This document shows, piece after piece, positions 27,005-37,387 of a stretch of DNA of 64,000 nt. The position numbers and the translations under genes are program-made. The notes under the pieces were generated by a model, which was given only the letters and a program-made list of their open reading frames with translations, was not told the origin of the DNA and ran no database searches. Numbering within the stretch: position 1 is the first letter of the stretch; the number at the start of each line of letters is the position of its first letter. Location of the stretch: the NCBI RefSeq assembly GCF_030690725.1, contig NZ_JAUYGD010000066.1, forward strand, positions 62,001 to 126,000. The letters run 5' to 3'. The DNA is from Pseudomonas sp. (GTDB taxonomy: Bacteria; Pseudomonadota; Gammaproteobacteria; Pseudomonadales; Pseudomonadaceae).

Positions 27005-29848
27005 TCAGTGGGCTTCATCCCAGTTATCGCCCACACCCACTTCCACCAGCAGCGGCACATCCAGCGCGGCGGCATTGCCCATCAGCGGCTTGATCTGCGC
27101 GCTGACCTGCTCGAGCAGATCCTCACGCACCTCCAGCACCAGTTCGTCGTGCACCTGCAGGATGACCTTGGCATCCAGGCCGGACTCGCTCAGCCAGTTG
27201 TCCACGGTGACCATCGCACGCTTGATGATGTCCGCTGCGGTGCCCTGCATCGGCGCGTTGATCGCGGTGCGCTCGGCGCCTTTGCGCAGCGCCTGGTTCT
27301 TCGCGTGGATATCCGGCAGGTACAGACGGCGGCCGAACAGGGTTTCGACAAAGCCCTGCTCGGAAGCCTGCTCGCGGGTGCGCTCCATATAGGCCAGCAC
27401 ACCGGGATAGCGGGCGAAATACACATCGATATAGGCCTGCGCCTGCTTGCGGTCGCAACCGATCTGCTTGGCCAAGCCGAAGGCGCTCATGCCGTAGATC
27501 AGGCCGAAGTTGATCGCCTTGGCGCTGCGGCGCTGATCACCGGTGACTTGATCCAGCGGTACGCCGAACACCTCGGCAGCGGTGGCCTTGTGCACATCGC
27601 GGCCATGGCGGAAGGCATCCAGCAGGCTTTCGTCCTTGGCCAGGTGGGCCATGATGCGTAGCTCGATCTGCGAATAGTCCGCCGCCAGCAGCTTGTAGCC
27701 CTTCGGCGCGACAAAGGCCTGGCGAATACGCCGGCCTTCAGCGGTGCGGATCGGAATGTTCTGCAGATTCGGGTCGGTGGACGACAAGCGCCCGGTGGCG
27801 GCTACGGCCTGGTGATAGCTGGTATGGATACGCCCAGTGCGCGGGTTGATCTGCTCCGGCAAGCGGTCGGTGTAGGTGCTTTTCAGTTTGCTTAAGGAAC
27901 GGTACTGCATCAGCACCTTGGGCAACTCGAAGTCCTGCTCGGCCAGTTCGGCCAGCACCGCTTCGGCGGTCGAGGCCTGGCCCTTGGCGGTTTTGCTAAG
28001 CACCGGCAAACCCAGTTTCTCGTAAAGAATCACGCCCAGCTGCTTGGGTGAGGCCAGGTTGAATTCTTCACCGGCAATCTCGAAGGCCTGACGCTCCAGC
28101 GCCACCAGTTTCTCGCCCAGCTCGTTGCTTTGCAGGCCGAGCAGGTTGGCATCCACCAGCGCGCCCTGGCGTTCGATACGCGCCAGCACCGGCACCAGCG
28201 GCATCTCGATTTCCTGCAGCACCTTGGCCAGGCTCGGCTCAGCCGACAATTTGGCCCACAGATGCTGGTGCAGACGCAGGGTCACGTCGGCATCTTCGGC
28301 GGCATAGGGCGCGGCCTGGGCCAGATCGATCTGGTCGAAGGTCAGCTGCTTGGCGCCTTTGCCGGCGATGTCCTCGAAACGGATATTGCTGTGATCCAGG
28401 TACTTGAGCGCCAGGCTGTCCATATCGTGACGGGTGGCGGTGGAGTCCAGCACATAGGATTCGAGCATGGTGTCGAAAGCCACGCCCTGCACCGCAATTG
28501 GCGTCGAGGCATTGGCGAGGATATTGATGTCGTACTTGGCGTGCTGACCGACTTTGGCTTTTTTCGGGTCTTCGAGAATCGGCTTTAGCGCCTTAAGCAC
28601 CGCATCGCGATCCAGTTGGGTCGGCACACCCATATAAGAATGCGCGACCGGGATATACGCCGCCTCGCCGGCCTTAACCGCAAACGACAGGCCAACCAGC
28701 TGCGCCTGTTGCGCATCCAGGCCGGTGGTTTCGGTGTCGAAGGCGATCAGTTCGGCATTGCGCAGTTTCTCCAGCCACTCGTCGAACTGCGCCTGCTCCA
28801 GGATGCACGTGTAATCGCCCAAGGCGGCCGGCGCGGGCTGTTCGGCAGAGGGCGTTTCGACTGCAGTCGCTGCAGCGGCCGGTGCTGCGACTGCGACGGC
28901 ACTGGCGCTGGGGGCCAGGGCAAACATATCGTCCGCCGCAGCAATTGGCGCTTTGGCTGCTGGAGCCGGGTTGCTGCGCAGCAACTCATCGCGCCAGGTC
29001 TTGAATTCCAGCTCGGCGTACAACTCGACCAGCGCAGGCACATCCATCTCGCCCGGGTGCAGCGAGTCGATGGCGATATTCAGCGGCACATCCAGCTTGA
29101 TGGTCGCCAGGGCGTAGGACAGGTAGGCCATGTCCTTGTGCTCGGCGAGTTTGGCCGGCAGGGTCTTGGCGCCGCGGATCGGCAGTTCCGGGACTTTATC
29201 GAGGTTGGCGTAGAGCACATCGAGGCCGCCGCCGACCCCGACCAGCAAGCCCAGCGCGGTCTTTTCGCCCACGCCCGGCACGCCGGGAATGTTATCGACC
29301 TTGTCGCCCATCAGCGCCAGGTAATCGATGATCAGCTCAGGACCGACACCGAATTTCGCTTTCACGCCATCGATGTCGTAGACGCTACCGGTCATGGTGT
29401 TGACCAGCGTAACGTGCGGGCAAACCAACTGGGCCATGTCCTTGTCGCCGGTGGAAATCACCACGTCACGGCCCTCGGCGGCGCACTGGCGGGCCAGGGT
29501 GCCAATCACGTCATCGGCCTCGACGCCCTCGACGCACAGCAGCGGGTAGCCCATGGCCCTAACGCTGGCGTGCAGCGGCTCGACCTGGACGCGTAGCTCA
29601 TCGGGCATCGACGGGCGATTGGCCTTGTACTCGGCGAACATTTCATCGCGGAAGGTCCCGCCCTTGGCGTCGAACACCACGGCAAACGGGCTTTTCGGGT
29701 ACTGCTTGCGCAGGCTCTTGAGCATGTTCAGCACGCCCTTCACCGCCCCCGTGGGCAAGCCCTTGGAGGTGGTCAGCGGCGGCAGCGCGTGGAAGGCTCG
29801 GTAAAGGTAAGAAGAACCGTCAACCAGAACGAGAGGGGCTTGGCTCAT
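27005..29848 (-). CDS. polA: DNA polymerase I
   Basis: 947-residue repair and Okazaki-fragment polymerase. 5'-3' exonuclease domain about 1-290 ([16 protein letters not shown]), an Ala/Pro-rich linker ~295-345, a 3'-5' proofreading domain with FDTETTG intact, and the polymerase domain with motif [10 protein letters not shown]-helix [14 protein letters not shown] and motif [11 protein letters not shown]. The ATG at 29848 begins [11 protein letters not shown]; an in-frame TTG 12 nt upstream is less likely. Slightly longer than the E. coli enzyme because of the linker. Confidence 0.97.
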   Translation of the reverse strand: MSQAPLVLVDGSSYLYRAFHALPPLTTSKGLPTGAVKGVLNMLKSLRKQYPKSPFAVVFDAKGGTFRDEMFAEYKANRPSMPDELRVQVEPLHASVRAMGYPLLCVEGVEADDVIGTLARQCAAEGRDVVISTGDKDMAQLVCPHVTLVNTMTGSVYDIDGVKAKFGVGPELIIDYLALMGDKVDNIPGVPGVGEKTALGLLVGVGGGLDVLYANLDKVPELPIRGAKTLPAKLAEHKDMAYLSYALATIKLDVPLNIAIDSLHPGEMDVPALVELYAELEFKTWRDELLRSNPAPAAKAPIAAADDMFALAPSASAVAVAAPAAAATAVETPSAEQPAPAALGDYTCILEQAQFDEWLEKLRNAELIAFDTETTGLDAQQAQLVGLSFAVKAGEAAYIPVAHSYMGVPTQLDRDAVLKALKPILEDPKKAKVGQHAKYDINILANASTPIAVQGVAFDTMLESYVLDSTATRHDMDSLALKYLDHSNIRFEDIAGKGAKQLTFDQIDLAQAAPYAAEDADVTLRLHQHLWAKLSAEPSLAKVLQEIEMPLVPVLARIERQGALVDANLLGLQSNELGEKLVALERQAFEIAGEEFNLASPKQLGVILYEKLGLPVLSKTAKGQASTAEAVLAELAEQDFELPKVLMQYRSLSKLKSTYTDRLPEQINPRTGRIHTSYHQAVAATGRLSSTDPNLQNIPIRTAEGRRIRQAFVAPKGYKLLAADYSQIELRIMAHLAKDESLLDAFRHGRDVHKATAAEVFGVPLDQVTGDQRRSAKAINFGLIYGMSAFGLAKQIGCDRKQAQAYIDVYFARYPGVLAYMERTREQASEQGFVETLFGRRLYLPDIHAKNQALRKGAERTAINAPMQGTAADIIKRAMVTVDNWLSESGLDAKVILQVHDELVLEVREDLLEQVSAQIKPLMGNAAALDVPLLVEVGVGDNWDEAH

Positions 29849-29922
29849 GAGCAGGATCAACCTTTTCGGCGGGGGCAGCGGTAGAATGGCTGCACCATTG
29901 GAATCAAAGGGACAAGGTTATC

Positions 29923-30207
29923 ATGCGCGCACTCAATCGCCTGTTGCTCGCCAGCCTGCTGGCATTCACCACCCTGGTCGCCCACGCCGAAGACCCGGTT
30001 TCGGCCGACCCGGATGTAACCATTCGCCAGGACGGCGACAAGACCATCCATGAATACCGGGTCAACGGTTTTCTCTACGCGGTCAAGGTCATCCCTAAAG
30101 GCGGCAAACCGTACTTCCTGGTACGCGCCGATGGCAGCGATGGCAACTTCGTCCGTTCGGACAGCCCGGATATGTTGATTCCGGCCTGGGAAATTTTCAG
30201 CTGGTAA
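29923..30207 (+). CDS. DUF2782 periplasmic protein
   Basis: 94-residue exported protein: signal peptide to AHA-ED, then a small beta domain with KTIHEYRVNGFLYAVKVIP and ending PAWEIFSW, the DUF2782 pattern. The function is not known. AAGG precedes the ATG. It lies 15 bp upstream of thrB, forming a conserved pair in Pseudomonas. Confidence 0.88.
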   Translation: MRALNRLLLASLLAFTTLVAHAEDPVSADPDVTIRQDGDKTIHEYRVNGFLYAVKVIPKGGKPYFLVRADGSDGNFVRSDSPDMLIPAWEIFSW

Positions 30208-30222
30208 GAAGGCAGTTCTGCG

Positions 30223-31173
30223 ATGTCGGTGTTTACCCCGCTTGAGCGCCACGAGCTCGAGGCGTTTCTCGCCCCCTATGGCCTGGGTCGCTTACGCGAC
30301 TTCCAGGGCATTGCTGCGGGCAGCGAGAACAGCAATTTCTTCGTCAGCTTGGAGCGGGGCGAATTCGTTCTGACCCTGATCGAGCGCGGCCCAAGCGCCG
30401 ATTTGCCGTTCTTTATCGAACTGCTCGACGTGCTGCACGGCGCCGGTCTGCCGGTGCCCTATGCCCTGCGCACGGCCAGCGGTGAGGCGTTGCGCAGCCT
30501 GGCGGAAAAGCCGGCGCTGTTGCAGCCGCGCCTGGCTGGCAAGCATGTACATGAGGCCAACCCGCATCACTGCCAGGAGGTCGGCGCACTGCTGGCGCGC
30601 ATCCATCTGGCCACGCGCAATCAGCCGCTGCCGCGCAAGAGTGATCGTGGCCTGGACTGGATGCTGGCCGAAGGGCCGAGCCTGGCCTTGCAGCTGCCCG
30701 ATCAACAGTTGCCGCTGCTGCGCGATGCGCTGGCGGAAATCCACACGCTCAAGCCGAGCATCCTCGCCTTGCCGCAGGCCAATCTGCATGCCGACCTGTT
30801 CCGCGACAATGTGTTGTTCGACGGCAACCACCTGGCTGGGGTGATCGACTTCTACAACGCCTGCTCGGGGCCGATGCTCTACGACCTGGCGATTGCCCTG
30901 AACGACTGGTGCTCTTGCGAAGACGGCAGCCTCGACAGCAAACGCGCGCAAGCGCTGCTCGGTGCCTATGCCGGCTTGCGGCCATTTACTGCGGCAGAAG
31001 CCGAACTATGGCCGGCCATGCTGCGCATCGCCTGCGTGCGCTTCTGGCTGTCACGTCTGATTGCCGCGGAATCCTTCGCAGGCCAGGAAGTGCTGATCCA
31101 CGATCCCGCGGAATTCCAGCGGCGCCTGGCCCAGCGCCAGCAGGTTGAGCTGGCGTTGCCATTCGCGTTCTAG
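30223..31173 (+). CDS. thrB: Homoserine kinase (APH-fold type)
   Basis: 316-residue kinase phosphorylating homoserine in threonine synthesis. It belongs to the choline/aminoglycoside-kinase fold group used by pseudomonads, not the GHMP type of E. coli. The catalytic loop is NLHADLFRDNVLF and the metal site GVIDFYNACSG. It converges with znuA only 13 bp away; in P. aeruginosa nrdJab lies between these genes. Confidence 0.94.
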   Translation: MSVFTPLERHELEAFLAPYGLGRLRDFQGIAAGSENSNFFVSLERGEFVLTLIERGPSADLPFFIELLDVLHGAGLPVPYALRTASGEALRSLAEKPALLQPRLAGKHVHEANPHHCQEVGALLARIHLATRNQPLPRKSDRGLDWMLAEGPSLALQLPDQQLPLLRDALAEIHTLKPSILALPQANLHADLFRDNVLFDGNHLAGVIDFYNACSGPMLYDLAIALNDWCSCEDGSLDSKRAQALLGAYAGLRPFTAAEAELWPAMLRIACVRFWLSRLIAAESFAGQEVLIHDPAEFQRRLAQRQQVELALPFAF

Positions 31174-31186
31174 AACCGGGCGCTAA

Positions 31187-32158
31187 CTACAGCGCCTCCA
31201 GACAACCCGCCAGTTCGTCCGCCAGGTTTTCCAGCAAGGCCTCATAGCCGTTTGCATTCACCGGCAAGACGCCACCTATTGCGTCCAGTTCAGCCAGGGT
31301 GACCGGCAGGCCGGCAGTCAGGGTTTGCGCCAGCCGTGGGCGAAATGGCGGCTCGCTGAAGACGCAGGTCGGCCCAGCTTGTTGCAGGCGCTTACGCATG
31401 GCGGCGACGTGCTGGGCGCCCGGCTGTACTTCACCGAGTACGCTGAACACGCCGGCGTGCTTGAGGCCGTAGGCGGCTTCGAAATAGTCGTAAGCTTCGT
31501 GGAAAACGAAGTAGGGCTTGCCAGCCAGGCCGTTCAGGCGGGTTTTCAGGCGTTGATCCAGAGCATCCAGACGCTCGCCGAACGCCTGGGCATTCGCCTG
31601 ATAACGCGCGGCATTGGCGGGGTCGGCCAGCGCCAGGTCGGTGGCGATCTTGCCTGCAATCACCCGAGCATTGGCCGGCAGCAGCCAGAGGTGCGCATCC
31701 AGGCTGCCGGGGCGATGCGCATGGTCATGCTGGTCGGCGTCGGCGTCTGCGTGATCTGCGTGATCTGCGTGATCATCCTGATGCTCGGTGTGTTGCCCAG
31801 TGCTGTCGCCGAAATGGCGCAGGTACATACCTGGCAAATTCTGCACGGCCACACTCGGCTTGTCGCGGCCGGCCAGGACGCGCGGCAGGAAGCTTTCCAG
31901 ATCCGGGCCGACCCAGTACAGCAGGTCGGCGTCGCGCACGCTGCGCACATCGGAGGGGCGCAGTGCGTAGTGGTGCGGTGAGGCACCCGGCGGCAGCAGT
32001 ACATCCGGCTGGCCAACGCCATCCTGCACGGCAGCGGCAATCAGCTGCAGCGGCTTGATGCTGGTCAGCACGCGCACATCGGCGTGAACCGCGAAACTCA
32101 GGGGAAAAGTGATAAACAACAAGGCAAAAGCCGGAAAAAGACGCAACACGGGGAGCAC
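31187..32158 (-). CDS. znuA: ZnuA, zinc ABC transporter substrate-binding protein
   Basis: 323-residue periplasmic zinc receptor (cluster A-I). Signal peptide to VHA-DV. Metal ligands are suggested by GASPHHYAL, LDAHLWL and VFHEAYDYF. A His/Asp-rich loop around residues 120-150 (DDHADHADHADADADQHDH) is typical of zinc-specific members. The GTG at 32158 is the first candidate; another in-frame GTG three codons later is possible and neither has a good ribosome site. Divergent from zur with a Zur box between. Confidence 0.94.
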   Translation of the reverse strand: MLPVLRLFPAFALLFITFPLSFAVHADVRVLTSIKPLQLIAAAVQDGVGQPDVLLPPGASPHHYALRPSDVRSVRDADLLYWVGPDLESFLPRVLAGRDKPSVAVQNLPGMYLRHFGDSTGQHTEHQDDHADHADHADADADQHDHAHRPGSLDAHLWLLPANARVIAGKIATDLALADPANAARYQANAQAFGERLDALDQRLKTRLNGLAGKPYFVFHEAYDYFEAAYGLKHAGVFSVLGEVQPGAQHVAAMRKRLQQAGPTCVFSEPPFRPRLAQTLTAGLPVTLAELDAIGGVLPVNANGYEALLENLADELAGCLEAL

Positions 32159-32176
32159 TCAAGCGGAAAGGAACGG

Positions 32177-32189
32177 GTAATATAATAAC
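32177..32189. promoter_or_regulatory. Zur box between znuA and zur
   Basis: GTAATATAATAAC matches 10 of the 12 defined positions of GTTATAnTATAAC, the core of gammaproteobacterial Zur operators. It lies 18 bp before znuA and 26 bp before zur, so one site could repress both transcripts when zinc is ample. Confidence 0.8.
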
Positions 32190-32215
32190 GTCTCTCACCT
32201 TATTCGTCGTTGCCC

Positions 32216-32701
32216 ATGACTCAAGCGCCCCTGGCTTCACGCCCACACGACCATTCTCATTGCGTCAGCCATGCCCTGGCCGAGGCGGAAAGCATCTGCA
32301 CGCGCCAGGGGCTGCGCCTGACCACCTTGCGCAAACGCGTGCTGGAACTGGTCTGGGCCAGCCACAAGCCGCTGGGCGCCTACGACATCCTCGGCGTATT
32401 GAGCGATGAAGACGGCCGCCGCGCCGCCCCGCCGACGGTATACCGCGCCCTGGATTTCCTCCTGGAAAACGGCCTGGTGCACCGCATCGCCTCGCTTAAC
32501 GCCTTTGTCGGCTGCAGCCATCCGGAGCACGCCCACCAGGGCCAATTCCTGATCTGCCGGGGCTGCCATGCGGCCATCGAACTGGAGCAGGCGACGATCA
32601 GCGACGCCATCATTAGCAGCGCAGCCGGTGTCGGCTTCGCCGTGGAAAGCCAGACGGTGGAAGTGGTCGGCCTCTGCGCAGGCTGCCGGGAGCCCGCATG
32701 A
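32216..32701 (+). CDS. zur: Zur, zinc uptake regulator (Fur family)
   Basis: 161-residue winged-helix repressor. The recognition region is [20 protein letters not shown]. The dimerisation domain has CSHPEHAHQ and two CxxC pairs (CRGC and CAGC) for structural zinc. The ATG at 32216 is preferred to a TTG six nt earlier. It overlaps znuC by 4 nt (ATGA), so regulator and transporter are made from one transcript. Confidence 0.93.
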   Translation: MTQAPLASRPHDHSHCVSHALAEAESICTRQGLRLTTLRKRVLELVWASHKPLGAYDILGVLSDEDGRRAAPPTVYRALDFLLENGLVHRIASLNAFVGCSHPEHAHQGQFLICRGCHAAIELEQATISDAIISSAAGVGFAVESQTVEVVGLCAGCREPA

Positions 32702-33504
32702 GCGACGCCCTGATCCGCCTAGCCGGGGTCGGTGTGACCTTCGCCGGGCAGAGCGTGCTGCAGGATGTGCAGCTCAGCGTGAAGCCTGGGGAAATCGTCA
32801 CCCTGATCGGCCCCAACGGTGCGGGCAAAACCACCCTGGTGCGCGCCGTGCTTGGCCTGCTCAAACCCGACACCGGCAGTGTCTGGCGCAAGCCTAAACT
32901 GCGCGTCGGCTATATGCCGCAGAAACTGCATGTCGATGCCACCCTGCCGCTCTCGGTGCTGCGTTTTCTGCGCCTGGTACCGGGCGTCACCCGCGCGGAT
33001 GTGCAGGCAGCACTGGCCGAAGTCGGTGCCGAGCAGGTGATCGACAGCCCGCTGCAAAGCATCTCTGGCGGCGAACTGCAGCGTGTGCTGCTGGCCCGCG
33101 CCCTGCTGCGCGAACCGGAACTGCTGGTGCTGGATGAACCGGTGCAGGGCGTCGATGTCGCCGGCCAGGCCGAGCTGTACCGCCTGATCACCCAGCTGCG
33201 TGACCGTCATGGCTGCGGCGTGCTGATGGTCTCCCACGACCTGCACCTGGTGATGAGCACCACCGATCAGGTGGTCTGCCTCAACCGTCACGTCTGCTGT
33301 TCCGGGCATCCGGAGCAGGTCAGCTTCGATCCGGCCTTTGTCGAACTGTTCGGCGAGGACGCCAAGAGCCTGGCCGTCTACACCCACCACCACGACCATG
33401 AGCACGACCTGCATGGCGCGGTGGTCACTGAAACGCCGGCCGGCCTGAGCATCAAAGGCCCGTTAAAACCGCATATCCACGGAGATGGCTGCAAGCATGG
33501 CTGA
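32698..33504 (+). CDS. znuC: ZnuC, zinc ABC transporter ATPase
   Basis: 268-residue ATPase energising zinc import: Walker [10 protein letters not shown], signature ISGGELQRV, Walker [13 protein letters not shown], and the switch histidine in MVSHDLHLV. The C-terminus carries a His-rich tail with THHHDHEHD and [10 protein letters not shown], suited to binding zinc. It overlaps znuB by 8 nt. Confidence 0.95.
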   Translation: MSDALIRLAGVGVTFAGQSVLQDVQLSVKPGEIVTLIGPNGAGKTTLVRAVLGLLKPDTGSVWRKPKLRVGYMPQKLHVDATLPLSVLRFLRLVPGVTRADVQAALAEVGAEQVIDSPLQSISGGELQRVLLARALLREPELLVLDEPVQGVDVAGQAELYRLITQLRDRHGCGVLMVSHDLHLVMSTTDQVVCLNRHVCCSGHPEQVSFDPAFVELFGEDAKSLAVYTHHHDHEHDLHGAVVTETPAGLSIKGPLKPHIHGDGCKHG

Positions 33505-34285
33505 TTTTCTGCTCAACGCCCTGCTCGCCGGCCTGGCCCTGGCGCTGGTTGCCGGCCCACTGGGTTCCTTTGTGGTGTGGCGGCGCATGGCCTATTTCGG
33601 CGACACCCTGTCGCATGCCGCACTGCTCGGCGTAGCCCTCGGGCTGATGCTGGATGTCAGTCCAACCCTGGCGGTAACCGTCGGTTGCGTACTCCTGGCG
33701 GTGCTGCTGGTGACCCTGCAAAGCCGCCAGCCGCTGGCCTCCGACACCCTGCTCGGCATCCTCGCCCACAGCACCTTGTCGCTGGGCCTGGTGGTGCTGA
33801 GCTTTATGCAGGATGTGCGCATCGACCTGATGGGCTATTTGTTCGGCGATTTGCTGGCCGTCGGCCCCACCGACCTGGCCTGGATTATCGGCGGCAGCGC
33901 CCTGGTGCTGGTGCTGTTGGCGCTGCTATGGCGGCCGCTGCTGGCGATTACCGTGCATGAAGAGCTGGCCAAGGTCGAAGGCCTGCCGGTGGCGGCGATT
34001 CGCCTGAGCCTGATGTTGTTGATCGCGGTGGTGATCGCCGTGGCGATGAAGATCGTTGGCGTGCTGCTGATCACCTCCCTGCTGATCATTCCGGCCGCTG
34101 CCGCCCAGCGCCATGCGCGCACCCCGGAACAGATGGCGTTTGGCGCCAGCCTGCTGGGGATTGTCGCGGTGTGCGGCGGGCTGAGTCTGTCGTGGTTTCA
34201 GGACACTCCGGCCGGGCCGTCCATCGTGGTCAGCGCGGCAACCCTGTTTTTACTGAGCTTTGCCCTGCCACGGCGAACCGCCTGA
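33497..34285 (+). CDS. znuB: ZnuB, zinc ABC transporter permease
   Basis: 262-residue membrane protein with about eight helices, of the ABC-3 permease family ([15 protein letters not shown], then HEELAKVEG for ATPase contact). The ATG at 33497, inside the end of znuC, is favoured over one four codons earlier. Translational coupling with znuC is likely. Confidence 0.93.
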   Translation: MADFLLNALLAGLALALVAGPLGSFVVWRRMAYFGDTLSHAALLGVALGLMLDVSPTLAVTVGCVLLAVLLVTLQSRQPLASDTLLGILAHSTLSLGLVVLSFMQDVRIDLMGYLFGDLLAVGPTDLAWIIGGSALVLVLLALLWRPLLAITVHEELAKVEGLPVAAIRLSLMLLIAVVIAVAMKIVGVLLITSLLIIPAAAAQRHARTPEQMAFGASLLGIVAVCGGLSLSWFQDTPAGPSIVVSAATLFLLSFALPRRTA

Positions 34286-34307
34286 TACCTGCGGTTAAAC
34301 GACTTCT

Positions 34308-34474
34308 CGTAGGCTGGGTTAGGCGCTTGTTACAAGCTGAATGGCCGGTGCGATTTGCCGTTGCGCCGTAACCCACCATCGACGCAACACGGCAGATCGC
34401 CTGGTGGGTTACGCGACGCGCCAAAGGGGCGGTGCCCGGAAGTACGAGGCATGGCGTCGCTAACCCACCCTACG
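34308..34474. repeat. Palindromic repeat with four GGGTTA/TAACCC arms
   Basis: Outer arms CGTAGGCTGGGTTAGGCG and CGCTAACCCACCCTACG enclose inner arms GTAACCCACC (34368-34377) and GGTGGGTTAC (34402-34411). Each pair is inverted, giving a large cruciform-like structure in the gap between znuB and the lipoprotein gene. This resembles common dispersed intergenic palindromes of Pseudomonas. Confidence 0.7.
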
Positions 34475-34567
34475 CAGCCTGCCAAGGCGAACCACCTGAA
34501 AGATTGGTGATGCCCCCGAGCGCAGTGTAGACTTGCGCGTTTTTTGCACAATTCGAGACGCGCAGTA

Positions 34568-35422
34568 ATGAAGTCGTTCGTTTTCCGTGGATTTCCCCTG
34601 ATTCTGGTTCTGCTGCTGGCCGGCTGCCAAAACGCGCCGCAACAACCGGCCAACCTGCCGGTGGATGATCTGGTCAGCGCCTTTCGCCAGCTCGACCAGA
34701 GCCTCGCCAGTGGTGACCTGAGCGGCGCCGAAAGCCAGCTCGGCAGCCTGCAGCAACGCGCCGCCGGCGATACGCGCCTAGAGCAATACCAGCGCCAGCT
34801 CGCCGAAGCGCACCTGCAACAAGGCCAGAAAGCCCTGCAGGCCGGCGATCTGGATAACGCCACCAAGGCCCTGAGCCGAGCCCGCAGCCTGATGCCGCAA
34901 GCACCGGCACTGACCACAGGGCTCGATGGCGCAATCACCCAGGCCCGTGAAGCCGAACTGGCCGCCGCCGAACAGCAGCGCCGTGCCGCTGAGCAGGCGA
35001 CCGCCCAGGCCGAAGCCGCGCGCCTGGAACAAGCGCGTCAGCTGCGCCTGGCGGCTGAACGTCAGGCCGCCGCGATTCAGGCGACTCAATTGCCGAATAC
35101 CCCGCCAATCGAAGCACCTGCACCGGCCAAGCCGCAGGCTCGGCTGATCGACCCGGCCGCCGCCAGCAGCGTGATCGGCATGCCGATGCTGGATAACCAG
35201 GACAACGAGCGCCTGCGCAGCCTGCTCGACGGTGTGGCGGCGGATATGGTCGCGTTCAATTGCGCGGTGCGCATCGAAGTGCGCCAGGCCAAGGACTTCC
35301 CCTGGGTTGCGTCCCTGCTCAATGCGCGGATCAAACGCCTGGACCCGAGTTTCAACCCGCGCATAAGCCAGGTGATCAAGCCCGCTCAGGTGCCGCAGCT
35401 GGTGCTCACCCCCAAGCGCTGA
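34568..35422 (+). CDS. Lipoprotein with helical repeat region (PA5502-like)
   Basis: 284-residue lipoprotein: lipobox LLAGC at about residue 19, a TPR-like helical region (QKALQAGDLDNATKALSRA) at ~30-130, an Ala/Glu/Gln-rich coiled coil ~130-180, then a short C-terminal domain ending LVLTPKR. Recognised by position between znuB and metN as the counterpart of P. aeruginosa PA5502; function unknown. The ATG at 34568 starts the signal sequence. Confidence 0.8.
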   Translation: MKSFVFRGFPLILVLLLAGCQNAPQQPANLPVDDLVSAFRQLDQSLASGDLSGAESQLGSLQQRAAGDTRLEQYQRQLAEAHLQQGQKALQAGDLDNATKALSRARSLMPQAPALTTGLDGAITQAREAELAAAEQQRRAAEQATAQAEAARLEQARQLRLAAERQAAAIQATQLPNTPPIEAPAPAKPQARLIDPAAASSVIGMPMLDNQDNERLRSLLDGVAADMVAFNCAVRIEVRQAKDFPWVASLLNARIKRLDPSFNPRISQVIKPAQVPQLVLTPKR

Positions 35423-35439
35423 CACGGCTTGGGCAGCAC

Positions 35440-35464
35440 AACGACCGGGCTTGCCCGGTCGTTT
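35440..35464 (+). terminator. Terminator after the lipoprotein gene
   Basis: AACGACCGGGC (35440-35450) and GCCCGGTCGTT (35453-35463) form a perfect 11-bp stem with a TT loop, continuing into TTT. It lies 18 bp after the stop codon and isolates metNIQ from upstream transcription. Confidence 0.85.
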
Positions 35465-35623
35465 GCATTGGCGCTGACTACACTGCCCAGAGCTGTCAGT
35501 CATCTAATGCAATTTAGCTATAACCATAGGTCTACAAAGATTTTTGCGACCTAAACAGCGCCGGGTAGACTAGCCGCCGTTTCGGCCTACCCGGCAGCCC
35601 GAAAAACCCAAAAGGTTTATTCC

Positions 35624-36631
35624 GTGATCAATTTTCATCAGGTCCACAAGGCGTATCGCGTCAGTGGTCAGGACATCCCCGCGTTGCAACCGAGCGATCT
35701 GCAGATTGCCCGGGGCGAAGTGTTCGGCATCATCGGTCACTCCGGCGCCGGCAAAAGCACCCTGCTGCGCCTGATCAACCGCCTGGAACAGCCTTCCGGC
35801 GGGCGTATCGAGATCGACGGTGAAGATGTCACCGCGCTCGATGCCAACGGCCTGCGGCGTTTCCGCCAGCAGGTCGGGATGATCTTCCAGCACTTCAACC
35901 TGCTCTCATCGAAGACCGTCGCCGACAACGTCGCCCTGCCGCTCAAATTGGCCGGCGAGCTGCCGCGCAGTGCGATCAATGCCCGCGTGACTGAGTTGCT
36001 GGCGCGGGTCGGCCTACAGGATCACGCCAACAAGTACCCGGCGCAGCTCTCCGGCGGACAGAAGCAGCGCGTCGGCATTGCCCGCGCCCTGGCCACCGAG
36101 CCGAAGATTCTGCTGTGCGACGAGGCCACCAGCGCCCTTGACCCGCAGACCACCGCCTCGGTGTTGCAGCTGCTGGCCGAGATCAACCGCGAGCTGAACC
36201 TGACCATTGTGCTGATCACCCACGAGATGGATGTGATCCGCCGCGTCTGCGACCGCGTGGCGGTGATGGATGCCGGCATGATTGTCGAGTCAGGCCCGGT
36301 GGCCGAGGTGTTTCTGCATCCGCAGCACGCCACCACCAAGCGCTTTGTCCAGGAAGCCGAGCAGATCGACGAGAACGAACAGCGCGATGATTTCGCCCAT
36401 GTCGCCGGACGTATCCTGCGCCTGACCTTCCAGGGCGAGGCCACCTACGCGCCGCTGCTGGGCACCGTGGCACGTGAGACCGGGGTGGATTACAGCATCC
36501 TCGCCGGGCGCATCGACCGTATCAAGAACACCCCCTACGGCCAGCTGACCCTGGCCCTGACCGGCGGCGACCTTGACGCCGCGCTGGCGCGATTCGAAGC
36601 CGCCGACGTGCATCTGGAGGTGCTGCGCTAA
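35624..36631 (+). CDS. metN: MetN, methionine ABC transporter ATPase
   Basis: 335-residue ATPase for D/L-methionine import. Walker [12 protein letters not shown], signature [15 protein letters not shown], Walker [13 protein letters not shown]. The C-terminal ~80 residues form the NIL (C2) regulatory domain that binds methionine and causes trans-inhibition in E. coli MetN. GTG start with AAAGG about 10 nt upstream. Its TAA overlaps the metI ATG by one base. Confidence 0.94.
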   Translation: MINFHQVHKAYRVSGQDIPALQPSDLQIARGEVFGIIGHSGAGKSTLLRLINRLEQPSGGRIEIDGEDVTALDANGLRRFRQQVGMIFQHFNLLSSKTVADNVALPLKLAGELPRSAINARVTELLARVGLQDHANKYPAQLSGGQKQRVGIARALATEPKILLCDEATSALDPQTTASVLQLLAEINRELNLTIVLITHEMDVIRRVCDRVAVMDAGMIVESGPVAEVFLHPQHATTKRFVQEAEQIDENEQRDDFAHVAGRILRLTFQGEATYAPLLGTVARETGVDYSILAGRIDRIKNTPYGQLTLALTGGDLDAALARFEAADVHLEVLR

Positions 36632-37308
36632 TGGAAGCCTTACTGACTCGCCTGCTACCCAACGTTGATTGGGCGGAAATCGGCTACGCCAGCCTGGACA
36701 CCCTGAGCATGCTCGGTGGCTCCATGCTGTTTACCGTGCTGCTCGGCCTGCCGCTGGGCGTGCTGCTGTTTCTTACCAGCCCACGGCAGATGTTCGAACA
36801 AAAGGCCTTCTACGGCTTCCTGTCGCTGCTGGTGAATATCCTGCGCTCGGTGCCGTTCGTGATCCTGCTGATCGTGATGATCCCCTTCACGGTGATCGTC
36901 ACTGGCACCTCGCTGGGCGTCGCCGGGGCCATTCCACCGCTGGTGGTCGGGGCCACGCCATTCTTCGCGCGGCTGGTGGAAACCGCACTGCGTGAAGTTG
37001 ATCGCGGGATTATCGAAGCGACCCAGGCCATGGGCGCGACCACCCGGCAGATTGTGGTCAACGCCCTGTTGCCCGAGGCGCTGCCCGGCATCATCGCCGC
37101 CATCACCGTGACCGCCATTACCCTGGTGTCCTACACCGCCATGAGCGGCCTGATTGGCGGCGGCGGCCTCGGCGACCTGGCCGTGCGTTACGGTTATCAG
37201 CGCTATCAGCCAGACGTGATGGCGGTGACGGTGATCCTGCTGCTGGTGCTGGTACAGATTCTACAAACCGTCGGCGACAAGCTGGTGGTGCACTTTTCTA
37301 GAAAATAA
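36631..37308 (+). CDS. metI: MetI, methionine ABC transporter permease
   Basis: 225-residue inner-membrane permease with five or six helices and the ATPase-contact EAA-type loop (EATQAMGATTRQIVVNALLPEALPG). Translationally coupled to metN (TAATG). Confidence 0.94.
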   Translation: MEALLTRLLPNVDWAEIGYASLDTLSMLGGSMLFTVLLGLPLGVLLFLTSPRQMFEQKAFYGFLSLLVNILRSVPFVILLIVMIPFTVIVTGTSLGVAGAIPPLVVGATPFFARLVETALREVDRGIIEATQAMGATTRQIVVNALLPEALPGIIAAITVTAITLVSYTAMSGLIGGGGLGDLAVRYGYQRYQPDVMAVTVILLLVLVQILQTVGDKLVVHFSRK

Positions 37309-37387
37309 CGTGCCCCACGGGGCGCACAAGACAGCGGGATACCGGTTACCTGCCGGCCTCCGCACACATCCCACAAGGAGCTTTACG

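Noticed and set aside
31720..31790. Tandem GATCTGCGT-type short repeats in znuA as a microsatellite or CRISPR-like array
   Set aside because: They encode the His/Asp-rich metal loop of ZnuA in frame and are explained by the protein.
37309..37330. GTGCCCC/GGGGCGCAC stem between metI and metQ as a terminator
   Set aside because: The arms are unequal with a bulge and no T-run follows; metNIQ looks like one operon.
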